Source of the DNA: Methanoculleus methanifontis
GTDB lineage: Archaea > Halobacteriota > Methanomicrobia > Methanomicrobiales > Methanoculleaceae
DNA: 64,000 bases
Reading direction: 5' to 3'
Assembly (NCBI RefSeq): GCF_030464365.1
Contig: NZ_VCYI01000007.1
Span: 62,001 to 126,000, forward strand
Shown here: positions 15,916 to 25,156 of the stretch, piece after piece
How the letters are laid out: every line of letters starts with the position of its first letter
How positions within the stretch are numbered: position 1 is the stretch's first letter
Made by a program: the position numbers and the translations under genes
The notes under the pieces: model-generated
The model's database searches: none
Told to the model about the DNA's origin: nothing
What the model saw: the letters and a program-made list of their open reading frames with translations, nothing else

Positions 15916-17982
15916 ATGACGTTGAAGTATGTTGCCACAACGTGCCCTTACTGCGGTACCGGCTGCAGTTTCAACCTTGTCGTCCAGGACGGCAAAGTTG
16001 TTGGAACGGCACCGTACCGCCGCTCACCCGTGAACGAGGGAAAGGTCTGCCCCAAGGGGACCTACGCTCACGAGTTCGTGAACAGCCCGGACCGCCTCAC
16101 GAAGCCGCTCATCAAGAAGGACGGCAAATTTGTCGAGGCGACCTGGGATGAAGCATACGACCTGATCGCACAGAAATTCAAGTCGTACAAGCCCGATGAG
16201 TTCGCGGCGCTTGCATCGGCCCGTGTCTCCAACGAAGAGAACTACCTGCTGATGAAGTTCACCCGCGGTGTGATGAAGTCCCGCCACATCGACCACTGCG
16301 CCAGGCTCTGCCATGCATCCACGGTTGCGGGCCTCGCCGCCTCGTTCGGCTCCGGTGCGATGACCAACTCCATCGGTGACATCGCCGAGTCGAAGTGCGT
16401 CTTTATCCTCGGGTCCAACACATTCGAGCAGCACCCGCTCATCGGGCGCAGGGTGATGCAGGCCAAGAAAAACGGCGCGAAGATCATCTACGCCGATCCG
16501 CGCTACACCGCGACCGCGAAGCAGGCCGATCTCTACATGCCGTTTGTGTCCGGCAGTGATGTCGCCATCCTCAACTGCATGATGCAGGAGATCATCAAGA
16601 ACGGCTGGGAAGACAAGGAGTTCATCGCCAACCGGACCAAGGACTACGAGAAACTCAAGGAAGTCGTCATGAAAGACACTTACAGCCTTGAGAACGTCTC
16701 GAAGATCTCCGGTATTCCCGCCGAGAGCCTCAAGACCGCTGCCGAGTGGTTCGGTACCGCCGAGTCCGCCGCGCTCCTCTACTCGATGGGTATCACCCAG
16801 CACACCGTCGGCGTCGACAACGTCCGGTCGACCGCCAACCTCCAGATGCTCACCGGCAACCTGGGCAAGCGCGGCGGCGGCGTGAACGCGCTCCGTGGCC
16901 AGAACAACGTCCAGGGCGCCTGCGACATGGGTGCGCTCCCGGTCGTCTTCACCGGCTATCAGAAGGTCATCGACGAGTCCGCCCACAAGAAGTTCGCCGA
17001 TGCCTGGGGTTTCCCCGACGGCATCTGCGAGCCGAAGAACGGGTATGAGGTCACCGTCATGATGGACGTCCTGACCGACAACCCCGGCGAGCTCAAAGCG
17101 ATGTACATCATGGGCGAGAACCCGATGCTCTCCGACCCGGACCTGACCCACGTCAAGCACGCCATCGAGAGCCTGGAGTTCCTGGTCGTCCAGGACATCT
17201 TCCTGACCGAGACCGCCGAACTCGCCGACGTCGTGCTGCCTGCGGCATGTTACGCCGAGCGCGACGGCACCCAGACCAGCACCGAGCGGCGCGTCCAGAT
17301 GTGGCGCAAGGCCCAGGACCCGCCTGGCGAGGCGAAGGTCGACTGGCAGATCATCAGCGAGCTCGCCGCGAAGATGGGTTACGCCGACCAGTTCCCCTAC
17401 CAGAGCGCCGAGGAGATCTTCGACGAGATGGCCGCCGTCACGCCGTCCTACCACGGCATGAACTACGAGCGGCTCAACCGGCCCGAAGCACTCCACTGGC
17501 CCTGCCCCGCAGTCGACCACCCCGGCACCCCCATCCTGCACATCGGCAAGTTCTCGCATCCCGACGGCATGGGTGTCTTTGCGCCCCTCGAGTGGAAACC
17601 GCCGGCGGAAGTTCCCGACGCGGAGTATCCGTTCGTGCTCACGACCGGCCGTGTCCTCTGGCACTGGCACACCGGCACCATGACCCGCCGGTCTGCAACC
17701 CTCGACCATGAGGTCCCCACCGGCTGGATCGAGATCAACCCCGAGGACGCGCAGGCACTCGGCATCAAGGACAAGGAAATGATCCGTGCCATCACCCGCC
17801 GTGGGTCCGTCGACGTCCCCGCGAGGGTGACCAGAGACATCATGAAGGGTGTCATGTTCATGCCGTTCCACTTCAAGGAATGTGCTGCGAACGTCCTGAC
17901 GAACAACGCACTCGATCCCGTAGCAAAGATCCCCGAGTTCAAGGCCTGTGCTGTGAAGGTCGAGAAGATTACGGAGGCCTGA
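15916..17982 (+). CDS. fdhA: Formate dehydrogenase, alpha subunit (copy 1)
   Basis: A 688-residue molybdopterin (Mo or W) oxidoreductase subunit that oxidises formate to CO2. The N-terminal 4Fe-4S site uses Cys10, Cys13, Cys17 and Cys45 (CPYCGTGC, VCPKG). The metal ligand is cysteine, Cys132 in ARLCHASTVAG, not selenocysteine. The molybdopterin-guanine-dinucleotide domains follow, with SNTFEQHPLIGRR near 175-187 and the C-terminal aspartate-decarboxylase-like domain (GWIEINPEDAQALG, HFKECAANVLTNNALDP). It is followed by fdhB after two bases. A close paralog lies at 19350. FdhAB reduces F420 or feeds electrons to the heterodisulfide reductase complex. Confidence 0.97.
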   Translation: MTLKYVATTCPYCGTGCSFNLVVQDGKVVGTAPYRRSPVNEGKVCPKGTYAHEFVNSPDRLTKPLIKKDGKFVEATWDEAYDLIAQKFKSYKPDEFAALASARVSNEENYLLMKFTRGVMKSRHIDHCARLCHASTVAGLAASFGSGAMTNSIGDIAESKCVFILGSNTFEQHPLIGRRVMQAKKNGAKIIYADPRYTATAKQADLYMPFVSGSDVAILNCMMQEIIKNGWEDKEFIANRTKDYEKLKEVVMKDTYSLENVSKISGIPAESLKTAAEWFGTAESAALLYSMGITQHTVGVDNVRSTANLQMLTGNLGKRGGGVNALRGQNNVQGACDMGALPVVFTGYQKVIDESAHKKFADAWGFPDGICEPKNGYEVTVMMDVLTDNPGELKAMYIMGENPMLSDPDLTHVKHAIESLEFLVVQDIFLTETAELADVVLPAACYAERDGTQTSTERRVQMWRKAQDPPGEAKVDWQIISELAAKMGYADQFPYQSAEEIFDEMAAVTPSYHGMNYERLNRPEALHWPCPAVDHPGTPILHIGKFSHPDGMGVFAPLEWKPPAEVPDAEYPFVLTTGRVLWHWHTGTMTRRSATLDHEVPTGWIEINPEDAQALGIKDKEMIRAITRRGSVDVPARVTRDIMKGVMFMPFHFKECAANVLTNNALDPVAKIPEFKACAVKVEKITEA

Positions 17983-17984
17983 AC

Positions 17985-19136
17985 ATGGTAACTAAAGGCG
18001 ATATGTTCTACACATGGGCGGCAGACGCCGATGTGCTGAAAAAGGGGGAGTGCGGGGGTGCGATCACCGCCCTGCAGCAGTATGCCCTGAAGTCCGGCAT
18101 GGTGGACGCCGTCCTTGCCGTCAAGAAGGGTGCAGACCTCTACGACGCGGTGCCGACCGTGATCACCGATCCTGCGGAGATCGCAGAGACGGCGGGATCG
18201 CTCCACTGCGGAACGCTCCTGCTCTCGAAACTGGTGAAGGACTATCTCGATAACAACAAGACCGCGAAGCTCGGCGTCACCGTCAAGGGCTGTGACACGA
18301 TGGGCCTTATCGAGCTCGCGAAGCGGAATGCGGTCGATATGGATCGCCTCCTCCTGCTCGGTGTGAACTGCGGCGGCTCCGTCAGCCCGGTCCTGGCCCG
18401 GAAAATGATCGCCGACAAGTTCGAGGTCGACCCCGACCTGGTTCACAAAGAGGAGATCGACAAGGGCCAGTTCATCATCGAGTATGAGGGCGGCCATAAA
18501 GGGATCAAGATCGACGACCTCGAGGACGAGGGCTACGGCCGCCGCAGCAACTGCCGCCGGTGCCTCTACAAGGTCCCGCGCCAGGCTGACCTCGCCTGCG
18601 GGAACTGGGGCGTCATCGGCGATAAGGCCGGTAACGCCACGTTCGTCGAAGTCTGCTCCGACAAAGGCGCGAACCTTCTCGACGCCGCCGCAAAAGCCGG
18701 TGCCGTCGCCACCGAGGCCGCGAACCCGAAGGGTATCGAGATCCGCGGCAAGGTCGAAGGCGCCATGCTGAATCTCGGCAACAAGTGGCGGAGGAAGGAC
18801 TTCGAAGCGCTTGCCTCCGACCTCTGGGGAACCATCGCCCGCGAGACCGGCCGGTGCATCAAGTGCTACTCCTGCATCGAGAACTGCCCGGTCTGCTTCC
18901 CGGTAGCGGACGAACTCAAAGGAAACTCCCGGATGGTCACTTCAGGAGAGGTTCCGCCGAACCCGATGTTCCATCTTCGCAGGTTTGCGCATATCTCGGA
19001 CTCCTGCATCAACTGCGGCCAGTGCGAGGAACTCTGCCCGATGGATATCCCGCTTGCGCTCTTCTCCCACGCCGTCAGGACCGAGGGCGACACTACGTTC
19101 GAGCCCAAACTCGGAAAGGCACCCTACACGAACTAA
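17985..19136 (+). CDS. fdhB: Formate dehydrogenase, beta subunit (copy 1)
   Basis: A 383-residue F420-, flavin- and iron-sulfur-containing subunit that passes electrons from FdhA to coenzyme F420. The FrhB-like domain has GDMFYTWAADAD near the start, AGSLHCGTLLLSK near 69, CGGSVSPVLARKM near 128, and YGRRSNCRRCLYKVPRQADL near 184. Two 4Fe-4S motifs follow: CIKCYSCIENCP near residues 290-301 and CINCGQCEELCP near 342-353. The start at 17985 directly follows fdhA; longer upstream readings only overlap fdhA. Compared with copy 2, two extra cysteines after the first motif are missing (VCFPVAD versus ICYCVEC), and the C-terminal tail is about 30 residues shorter. Confidence 0.95.
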   Translation: MVTKGDMFYTWAADADVLKKGECGGAITALQQYALKSGMVDAVLAVKKGADLYDAVPTVITDPAEIAETAGSLHCGTLLLSKLVKDYLDNNKTAKLGVTVKGCDTMGLIELAKRNAVDMDRLLLLGVNCGGSVSPVLARKMIADKFEVDPDLVHKEEIDKGQFIIEYEGGHKGIKIDDLEDEGYGRRSNCRRCLYKVPRQADLACGNWGVIGDKAGNATFVEVCSDKGANLLDAAAKAGAVATEAANPKGIEIRGKVEGAMLNLGNKWRRKDFEALASDLWGTIARETGRCIKCYSCIENCPVCFPVADELKGNSRMVTSGEVPPNPMFHLRRFAHISDSCINCGQCEELCPMDIPLALFSHAVRTEGDTTFEPKLGKAPYTN

Positions 19137-19138
19137 CC

Positions 19139-19145
19139 TTTTTTT
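19139..19145 (+). terminator. T-run after first fdhB
   Basis: T7 starts two bases after the first fdhB stop and probably ends the first fdhAB transcript before the second promoter. Confidence 0.55.
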
Positions 19146-19298
19146 CATAATGCTGTATTTCGGGGCGCATCCAGGATCAGGCTGATTTGATGCCCGGGAA
19201 TGCGTGTTCAAAAGAGGATGGCTGATATTTTGCTGGCCGCCCGGTAAAATGTAGGCTCTACCCCACAGATATTCACCAAAAATGGGGATGTTAATCAC

Positions 19299-19342
19299 TA
19301 TAATTAAATATTCTGAACCTAGTACTTCTATGTATCCGAGGT
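19299..19342 (+). promoter_or_regulatory. Promoter and ribosome-binding site of the second fdhA
   Basis: TATAATTAAATA (19299-19310) is a TATA-like box about 40 bases before the ATG at 19350, and CGAGGT (19337-19342) is a ribosome-binding site. Separate promoters suggest that the two fdhAB pairs can be expressed differently. Confidence 0.5.
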
Positions 19343-19349
19343 TTTAACC

Positions 19350-21419
19350 ATGGATCTCAAGTATGTACAAACCACATGCCCGTACTGCGGTACGGGGTGC
19401 AGCTTTAACCTCGTCGTGAAGGACGGGAAGGTTGTCGGCACACAACCTTACAAGCGTTCTCCAGTCAACGAGGGAAAAGTTTGCCCCAAGGGCACTTACG
19501 CTCACGAGTTCGTGAACAGCCCGGACCGCCTCACAAAGCCGCTCATCAAGAAGGACGGCAAGTTCGTCGAGGCGACCTGGGACGAGGCCTACGACCTGAT
19601 CGCACAGAAGTTCAAGTCGTATAAGCCCGATGAAATCGCCTGCCTCTCCTCAGCCCGTGTCTCGAACGAAGAGAACTACCTGCTGATGAAACTGGCACGC
19701 GGCGTCTTCAAGACGCGCCACATCGACCATTGCGCCCGGCTCTGCCACGCATCCACCGTCGCCGGTCTCGCCGCCTCGTTCGGCTCCGGTGCGATGACCA
19801 ACTCCATCCTCGACATCGCCGAGTCGAAGTGCGTCTTCGTCATCGGGTCCAACACATTCGAGCAGCACCCGCTCATCGGCCGCAAGATCGTCCAGGCTAA
19901 GCTGAACGGCGCAAAGGTCATCGTCTTCGACCCGCGCTACACGCCGACCGCCAAGCAGGCTGACCTCTACGCCTCCTTCTACTCCGGCACCGATGTGGCC
20001 GTCCTCAACTGCCTGATGGGAGAGATCATCAGGAACGGATGGGAGGACAAGGAGTGGGTCTCGAAGCGTGCAAAGGGATACGAGGAACTCAAAGCGACCG
20101 TGCTCAAGGATGATTATCTCCCCGAGAACGTCGAGAAGATCTCCGGCATTGCTGCTGCGGACCTCAAGACCGCAGCCGAATGGATCGGTACCGCCGAATC
20201 CTCCGCGCTCCTCTACTCGATGGGCATCACCCAGCACACCGTCGGTGTCGACAACGTCAAGTCGACCGCTAACCTCCAGATGCTTACCGGAAACATCGGC
20301 AGGCGTGGTGGCGGCGTGAACGCACTCCGTGGCCAGAACAACGTTCAGGGCGCCTGCGACATGGGTGCGCTCCCGGTCGTCTTCACCGGCTACCAGAAGG
20401 TCATCGACGAGGCCGTCCACAAGAAGTTCGCCGACGCCTGGGGCTTCCCTGACGGCATCTGCGAGCCGAAGAACGGCTACGAAGTCACCGTCATGTTCAA
20501 CGTCCTGACCGACAACCCCGGCGAGCTCAAGGCGATGTACATCATGGGCGAGAACCCGATGCTCTCCGACCCGGACCTCACCCACGCAGAGCATGCACTT
20601 GAGCAACTCGAGTTCCTGGTCGTCCAGGACATCTTCCTGACCGAGACCGCCCAGCACGCGGATGTCGTGCTGCCCGCCTCCTGCTATGCAGAGAAGGAAG
20701 GCACCCAGACCAGCACCGAGCGGCGTGTCCAGATGTGGCGCAAGGCACAGGACCCGCCCGGCGAGGCGAAGGTCGACTGGCAGATCCTCAGCGAAGTGGG
20801 GGCCGCCATGGGCTACGCCGACCAGTTCCCCTACCAGAGCGCCGAGGAGATCTTCAACGAGATGGCCTCCCTCACGCCGTCCTACCACGGCATGAACTAC
20901 GAGCGGCTCAACCGGCCCGAAGCACTCCACTGGCCCTGCCCCTCCGAGGACCACCCCGGCACGCCTATCCTGCACATCGGCAAGTGTTCGCACCCCGACG
21001 GCATGGGCGTGATGCACCCCATCGAGTGGAAACCCCCGGCGGAAGTCCCCGATGCGGAGTACCCCTACATCCTCACGACCGGCCGCTGCCTCTGGCACTG
21101 GCACACCGGGTCCATGACCCGCCGCTCCGAGACGCTCGATAACGAGGTCCCGACCGGCTGGATCGAGATTAACACAGAGGACGCGCAGGCGCTCGGCATA
21201 GCAGACAAGGAGATGGTCCGGGCGACCTCCCGCCGTGGCACGGTGGACGTCCCCGCGAAAGTGACCGACGAGATCAAGAAGGGTGTCATGTTCATGCCGT
21301 TCCACTTCAAGGAATGTGCTGCGAACGTCCTGACGAACAACGCACTCGACCCGATCGCGAAGATCCCTGAGTTCAAGGCCTGTGCTGTGAAGGTCGAGAA
21401 GATTACGGAGGAGGCCTGA
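19350..21419 (+). CDS. fdhA: Formate dehydrogenase, alpha subunit (copy 2)
   Basis: A 689-residue paralog of the copy at 15916 with the same layout: CPYCGTGC cluster, cysteine metal ligand in ARLCHASTVAG, and the MGD-binding and C-terminal domains. Protein identity looks near 90 percent by eye. Several DNA blocks are identical between copies, for example the last 70-odd coding bases before each stop and the block encoding SYHGMNYERLNRPEALHWPC. Differences cluster between residues about 90 and 280. It is coupled to its own fdhB two bases downstream. The arrangement is a tandem duplication of the fdhAB operon. Confidence 0.97.
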   Translation: MDLKYVQTTCPYCGTGCSFNLVVKDGKVVGTQPYKRSPVNEGKVCPKGTYAHEFVNSPDRLTKPLIKKDGKFVEATWDEAYDLIAQKFKSYKPDEIACLSSARVSNEENYLLMKLARGVFKTRHIDHCARLCHASTVAGLAASFGSGAMTNSILDIAESKCVFVIGSNTFEQHPLIGRKIVQAKLNGAKVIVFDPRYTPTAKQADLYASFYSGTDVAVLNCLMGEIIRNGWEDKEWVSKRAKGYEELKATVLKDDYLPENVEKISGIAAADLKTAAEWIGTAESSALLYSMGITQHTVGVDNVKSTANLQMLTGNIGRRGGGVNALRGQNNVQGACDMGALPVVFTGYQKVIDEAVHKKFADAWGFPDGICEPKNGYEVTVMFNVLTDNPGELKAMYIMGENPMLSDPDLTHAEHALEQLEFLVVQDIFLTETAQHADVVLPASCYAEKEGTQTSTERRVQMWRKAQDPPGEAKVDWQILSEVGAAMGYADQFPYQSAEEIFNEMASLTPSYHGMNYERLNRPEALHWPCPSEDHPGTPILHIGKCSHPDGMGVMHPIEWKPPAEVPDAEYPYILTTGRCLWHWHTGSMTRRSETLDNEVPTGWIEINTEDAQALGIADKEMVRATSRRGTVDVPAKVTDEIKKGVMFMPFHFKECAANVLTNNALDPIAKIPEFKACAVKVEKITEEA

Positions 21420-21421
21420 AA

Positions 21422-22660
21422 ATGGCAGCGAAAGGAGACATGGTCTATGCATGGGCAGCCGACGCCGCCTGCCAGGAGAGGGGCGAGTGTGGTGGAGCGG
21501 TCACCGCTCTGCTGACGCACGCGCTCGAGTCCGGCATGGTGGATGCTGTCTTTGCCATCAAGAAGGGACAGGACATCTACGATGCGGTCCCCACACTCAT
21601 CACCGACCCCGCCGAGATCGCAGAGACGGCAGGTTCGCTCCACTGCGGAACGCTCCTGCTCTCGAAGCTGGTCAAGAAGTACCTGGAAGGCGCCGAGAAC
21701 ATGCGGATCGCTGTTCCGGTGAAGGGCTGCGACGCGATGGGCCTCTACGAGCTCGCGAAGCGCAACCAGGTCAACCTGGACAACATCCTGATGATCGGCC
21801 TCAACTGCGGCGGTTCCGTCAGCCCGGTCCTGGCCCGGAAGATGATCGCCGAGAAGTTCGAGGTTGATCCCGACGACGTCGTCAAGGAAGAGATCGACAA
21901 GGGCCAGTTCATCATCGTCACCAAGGACGGCCAGCACAAGGGCATCTCGATGGACGAGCTCGAGGAAGAAGGCTACGGCCGGCGCAGCAACTGCCGCCGC
22001 TGCAAGATGAAAGTCCCGCGCCAGGCTGACCTCGCCTGCGGGAACTGGGGCGTCATCGGCGATAAGGCCGGTAACGCCACGTTCGTCGAGGTCTGCTCTG
22101 AGAAGGGTGCAAACCTCCTTGATGCAGCCATAAAGGCCGGAGAACTCAAGACCGAGGCCGCGAACCCGAAGGGTATCGAGATCCGCGGCAAGGTCGAGAA
22201 CGCGATGCTGAAGCTCGGCGACAAGTGGCGGGCGAAAGACTTCGAGGCACTCGGCGAGGGCAAGGAGCGCCTGAAGACGATCATGGACGCGACGAGCCGG
22301 TGCATCAAGTGCTACGCCTGCATCGAAAACTGCCCGATCTGCTACTGCGTCGAGTGCAGCACGAAGAAGGCTTACCTGGTCGAGCCCGGTCAGGTTCCGC
22401 CGCCCTTCATGTTCCACCTGATCCGGTACGCCCACATCTCGGACTCGTGTATCAACTGCGGCCAGTGCGAGGAGAACTGCGCGATGGATATCCCGAACGC
22501 GCTCTTCATGCACGCTCTGCAGGTTGACCTCCAGGAGATGTTCGGCCACACCCCGGGTGTGGACATGGAGCTCCCGGTGCTCGCCATGGTCGAGGAGCAG
22601 ACGGAACGCAAGCGTCTCTCCGACACCGGCAGCGACCAGATCTTCAACATCTTCGAGTAA
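21422..22660 (+). CDS. fdhB: Formate dehydrogenase, beta subunit (copy 2)
   Basis: A 412-residue paralog of copy 1 with the F420/flavin domain and two 4Fe-4S motifs, CIKCYACIENCP near residues 293-304 and CINCGQCEENCA near 345-356. It keeps the CPICYCVEC arrangement with two further cysteines and has a longer C-terminal tail (QEMFGHTPGVDMELPVL, then RKRLSDTGSDQ). That tail could support docking to a partner such as the heterodisulfide reductase complex; this is inference. Middle regions share identical DNA with copy 1 (for example the block encoding RQADLACGNWGVIGDKAGNA). Confidence 0.96.
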   Translation: MAAKGDMVYAWAADAACQERGECGGAVTALLTHALESGMVDAVFAIKKGQDIYDAVPTLITDPAEIAETAGSLHCGTLLLSKLVKKYLEGAENMRIAVPVKGCDAMGLYELAKRNQVNLDNILMIGLNCGGSVSPVLARKMIAEKFEVDPDDVVKEEIDKGQFIIVTKDGQHKGISMDELEEEGYGRRSNCRRCKMKVPRQADLACGNWGVIGDKAGNATFVEVCSEKGANLLDAAIKAGELKTEAANPKGIEIRGKVENAMLKLGDKWRAKDFEALGEGKERLKTIMDATSRCIKCYACIENCPICYCVECSTKKAYLVEPGQVPPPFMFHLIRYAHISDSCINCGQCEENCAMDIPNALFMHALQVDLQEMFGHTPGVDMELPVLAMVEEQTERKRLSDTGSDQIFNIFE

Positions 22661-22672
22661 GATCTCCCCCTC

Positions 22673-22680
22673 TTTTTTTT
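22673..22680 (+). terminator. T-run after second fdhB
   Basis: T8 lies 12 bases after the stop, preceded by a C-rich run. It is a probable U-tract terminator of the second fdhAB operon. Confidence 0.6.
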
Positions 22681-22689
22681 GATAGGTTA

Positions 22690-23340
22690 CGGCCCGGCAG
22701 ATGCCGCCTTCTTCTCCGGTCAGCGACTATAGGGGCTCCCATAGTTCGAGGGCCATGCCTGCGGCAGGCTAACCCGGATGCTTTCGTTACGAACCGAATT
22801 ACGTTGCGCATCAACCCGCGTTCATGACAAAAAAATAGCCTGGGGAGAAGATTTCCATTATCGGACCCCTTTGAAGCCCTATTTCGGCTGTCATTCTTCC
22901 CTGACGAGATTGGTGCTGAACTCGGCTCGTCCCGGGACGACTTTTTTTTTCTCGGGCATCTCCGCATGCCGTGGATCGTGGTGGCCTGCGCACCTTCGGT
23001 GCTCGAATTCCCGCCGTGCCGCCGGTCGTTTATCGCCATGGGGGTGGGGCTGACGGGGAGTGCGATGTTCCGATAGGAACGGAGCATGAGCACCAATAGG
23101 TGCGAGGGGGTCTCCCCCTCCCCTGTCTCGCGCGAAGAACCGCATATCTCAGGCTCCACCCCGCCCGCGCTTCGCGCTCCTCCCCCTTCCTGCGGGCGGG
23201 GGCAGTCATGGCGATAAGCGATGGTTCGGAGAACCTGAGCTAGAGCACCGAAGGTGTGAACCCGGTGGAAAGCCGTACCCCGGAGTGCGGCCATCTGGAA
23301 CAAGCAGTGGGGTTCCAACAAAGCTGAAAAAGAGAGATTT
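22690..23340. repeat. Modular hairpin intergenic element, copy C
   Basis: A 680-base gene-free gap between convergent genes. Hairpin GCACCTTCGGTGC (about 22988-23000) is followed by CTCGAATTCCCG. GTTCC-GATA-GGAAC (23067-23080) is joined by GGAGCATGAG to GCACC-AATA-GGTGC (23090-23103). The stretch TTATCGCCATGGGGGTGGGG with TGACGGGGAG (about 23030-23060) is the complement of the shared core seen in copy A. A GAGGGGG/CCCCCTC inverted repeat follows at about 23104-23120. No frame shows coding character. Confidence 0.65.
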
Positions 23341-23344
23341 CTGC

Positions 23345-23839
23345 TCACGCCGTAGCGTGAGAAAGTGCCGGGATGGTACTCTGATCGGAGAAGGTTTCCT
23401 CGTGGCCGTCAGGGAACCGGACCACTGTCAGGTCGGGGGAGAAGTCAGCCTCGACAAGCGGCGCAAACCAGTAACTGTCGAGGATCGCCTGTGCCCCGGT
23501 GAGGTCGAGGCCCGGTGTCGAGTAGGTTTCCCTGTCGTCGACATCACTGGTCTTTGCAAACCTCGTAACAGAGAACGCGGCAACGTCGCTCTCGGCCGAG
23601 GCCACTGTTACGGGAACCCCCAGTGCATCCTCGAGCGCGGCCTTCAGCTCCTGCTCCGGTTCGGCAATCTTGAAGAATACTGCGATCCTCTCGATCCACG
23701 AGAGGGTGTAGTTAAAGGTGATCTCCGCACTCCCGTCCTCTTCCACGACAATCACAAGATTGTCTGCACTAAAAGCCCCGGCCGGTGCCGCCATAAATGC
23801 CAGGACCAGGAGGGAGGCGACCAGAATTTCGCGTCTCAT
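23345..23839 (-). CDS. Secreted protein of unknown function
   Basis: A 164-residue protein with a clear Sec signal peptide (MRREILVASLLVLAFMAAPA, cleavage near AGAFSA) and no later membrane helix. The mature part starts ADNLVIVVEEDGSAEITFNY and contains a segment LSWIERIAVFFKIAEPEQEL that looks like an amphipathic helix. I do not recognise the family. It is probably exported and soluble or surface-associated. It lies 173 bases downstream of the DUF1616-type membrane gene on the same strand. Confidence 0.75.
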   Translation of the reverse strand: MRREILVASLLVLAFMAAPAGAFSADNLVIVVEEDGSAEITFNYTLSWIERIAVFFKIAEPEQELKAALEDALGVPVTVASAESDVAAFSVTRFAKTSDVDDRETYSTPGLDLTGAQAILDSYWFAPLVEADFSPDLTVVRFPDGHEETFSDQSTIPALSHATA

Positions 23840-24012
23840 TCGTGTACCTCAAACAGCCATACGCCGTTTGCATGGATAAATATTTGGAAGAAGCCTCCTC
23901 TATCTCACGGCATCTTCCAGCCGCTTCATCCGCGGGCGGCGGGTGGGAGACCCGGCCCGGACCGCGGGGGCCGCGCCCCGCGAGTCCCTCTCCCGGCAGG
24001 CATCGCTCGCCG

Positions 24013-24984
24013 TCAATGCACCCGCAGCCAGAGGTGCAGGTTGCGGTAACCGGCGTCGGTGAGATTGTTTCTGGGGATGTTTTGGGGCGGCGCCTCCTTG
24101 AAGAGGAGGAACTCGATCCGGTTCGTATCCGGATCCATGATCCGGAAGGTGTAGGGCTGCTCCACGGTCCGGTTGTGCGGCACCGTGACGGAGAACCGGT
24201 CGAGGGGTGCCGCGGAGACGACCGTCGACTGGTTTGTCGCGTTATCGAACCTGCTCTCGACGGCAAACGTCTCCACCGTGTAGGTGATATCGCGGTACTC
24301 GTGGTTCCCGATCCCGATGATGACCGTCTGCGGCGTTCGGGACATGAATTCGGTCGGGTAATCGGCCGCTTTTCCTCGTGGTCCGAGGATGTAGAACTCG
24401 GTAAACTTCTCGCCCTCTTTCGGGACCACGACGATGAAGACCGTCGTCGCGACGGCCACGAGGACGGCGGCAATGAGGACAACGCTCAAGACCCGATCGA
24501 ACCGGAATGTAGAATCTCCGGAGAATTCTTTCCGTATCGAAGTCCGGTGCGTGCTGAAGGGAACTGCAAAACGGCTCTCTTCCGGGAGTTCCCGGCGCCG
24601 GAACTGGGTGATAAGGGCGATGACGAGACTGAACGCCAGGAGGGTGATGGCGAGGGGGTCGAATCGGATGTCCCAGGGCGTGTAGTTGAGCATGAGGGCG
24701 AAGAGCGGTGCGATTGGTATGGAAAGCCCGATCGAGAGGGCGATGCGGTCTAGTCCGGCAAGGTCGCCCCTTGCCGGGAAGAGTGCCGCAGTCAGGAGGT
24801 AGCCGGGGATGAAGAGGATGAACGGCAGGACGAATACCACGCGGAGGAGACTCTCACTAATGAGCGGCGCATGCATGCCTGCAAGGGCGAGCAAGACGCA
24901 CAGGTAGATGCTCTTTAAATCCACCGGGATGGTGCGGGGGTCCAGGGAACCCATGAGGAGCCTTGCGGTGGTTTCGGACGTCAT
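24013..24984 (-). CDS. DUF1616-type membrane protein with large extracellular domain
   Basis: About 323 residues. The N-terminal half has four hydrophobic helices including the family-like VVFVLPFILFIPGYLLTAALFP and RIALSIGLSIPIAPLFALM. A fifth helix (VLSVVLIAAVLVAVATTVFI) leads to a beta-rich domain (FTEFYILGPRGKAADYP, then TVIIGIGNHEYRDITYTVE). The pattern fits DUF1616, found in archaeal surface and cell-envelope contexts, but its function is unknown. The open frame extends 24 codons upstream, but ATG 24984 gives the usual start; a GGGGTAA lies just before it. It is divergent from the archaellin pair. Confidence 0.78.
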   Translation of the reverse strand: MTSETTARLLMGSLDPRTIPVDLKSIYLCVLLALAGMHAPLISESLLRVVFVLPFILFIPGYLLTAALFPARGDLAGLDRIALSIGLSIPIAPLFALMLNYTPWDIRFDPLAITLLAFSLVIALITQFRRRELPEESRFAVPFSTHRTSIRKEFSGDSTFRFDRVLSVVLIAAVLVAVATTVFIVVVPKEGEKFTEFYILGPRGKAADYPTEFMSRTPQTVIIGIGNHEYRDITYTVETFAVESRFDNATNQSTVVSAAPLDRFSVTVPHNRTVEQPYTFRIMDPDTNRIEFLLFKEAPPQNIPRNNLTDAGYRNLHLWLRVH

Positions 24985-25156
24985 TCTGTTACCCCATGAA
25001 AAGCATGCTATAAATAGGTTCTCCGGGCGCAGACTCCTGCTGCAGCAGCCGTCCACTTCGGTTCTGCCTCTACCAGGGCAGTGAGCGGCGTGTTTGCCCG
25101 CACGTTCCGGGAAAAATCAGCATCTTTTAATCGAATCGTGACCAACTCGAATTCAT

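Noticed and set aside
16024-17871. 615-codon minus-strand open frame under fdhA copy 1
   Set aside because: Antisense shadow of fdhA. An equivalent 600-codon shadow exists under copy 2 (19650-21452), as expected from duplicated GC-rich coding DNA.
22644-23348. 234-codon minus-strand frame after fdhB copy 2
   Set aside because: It covers repeat element C and has no domain or credible start context.
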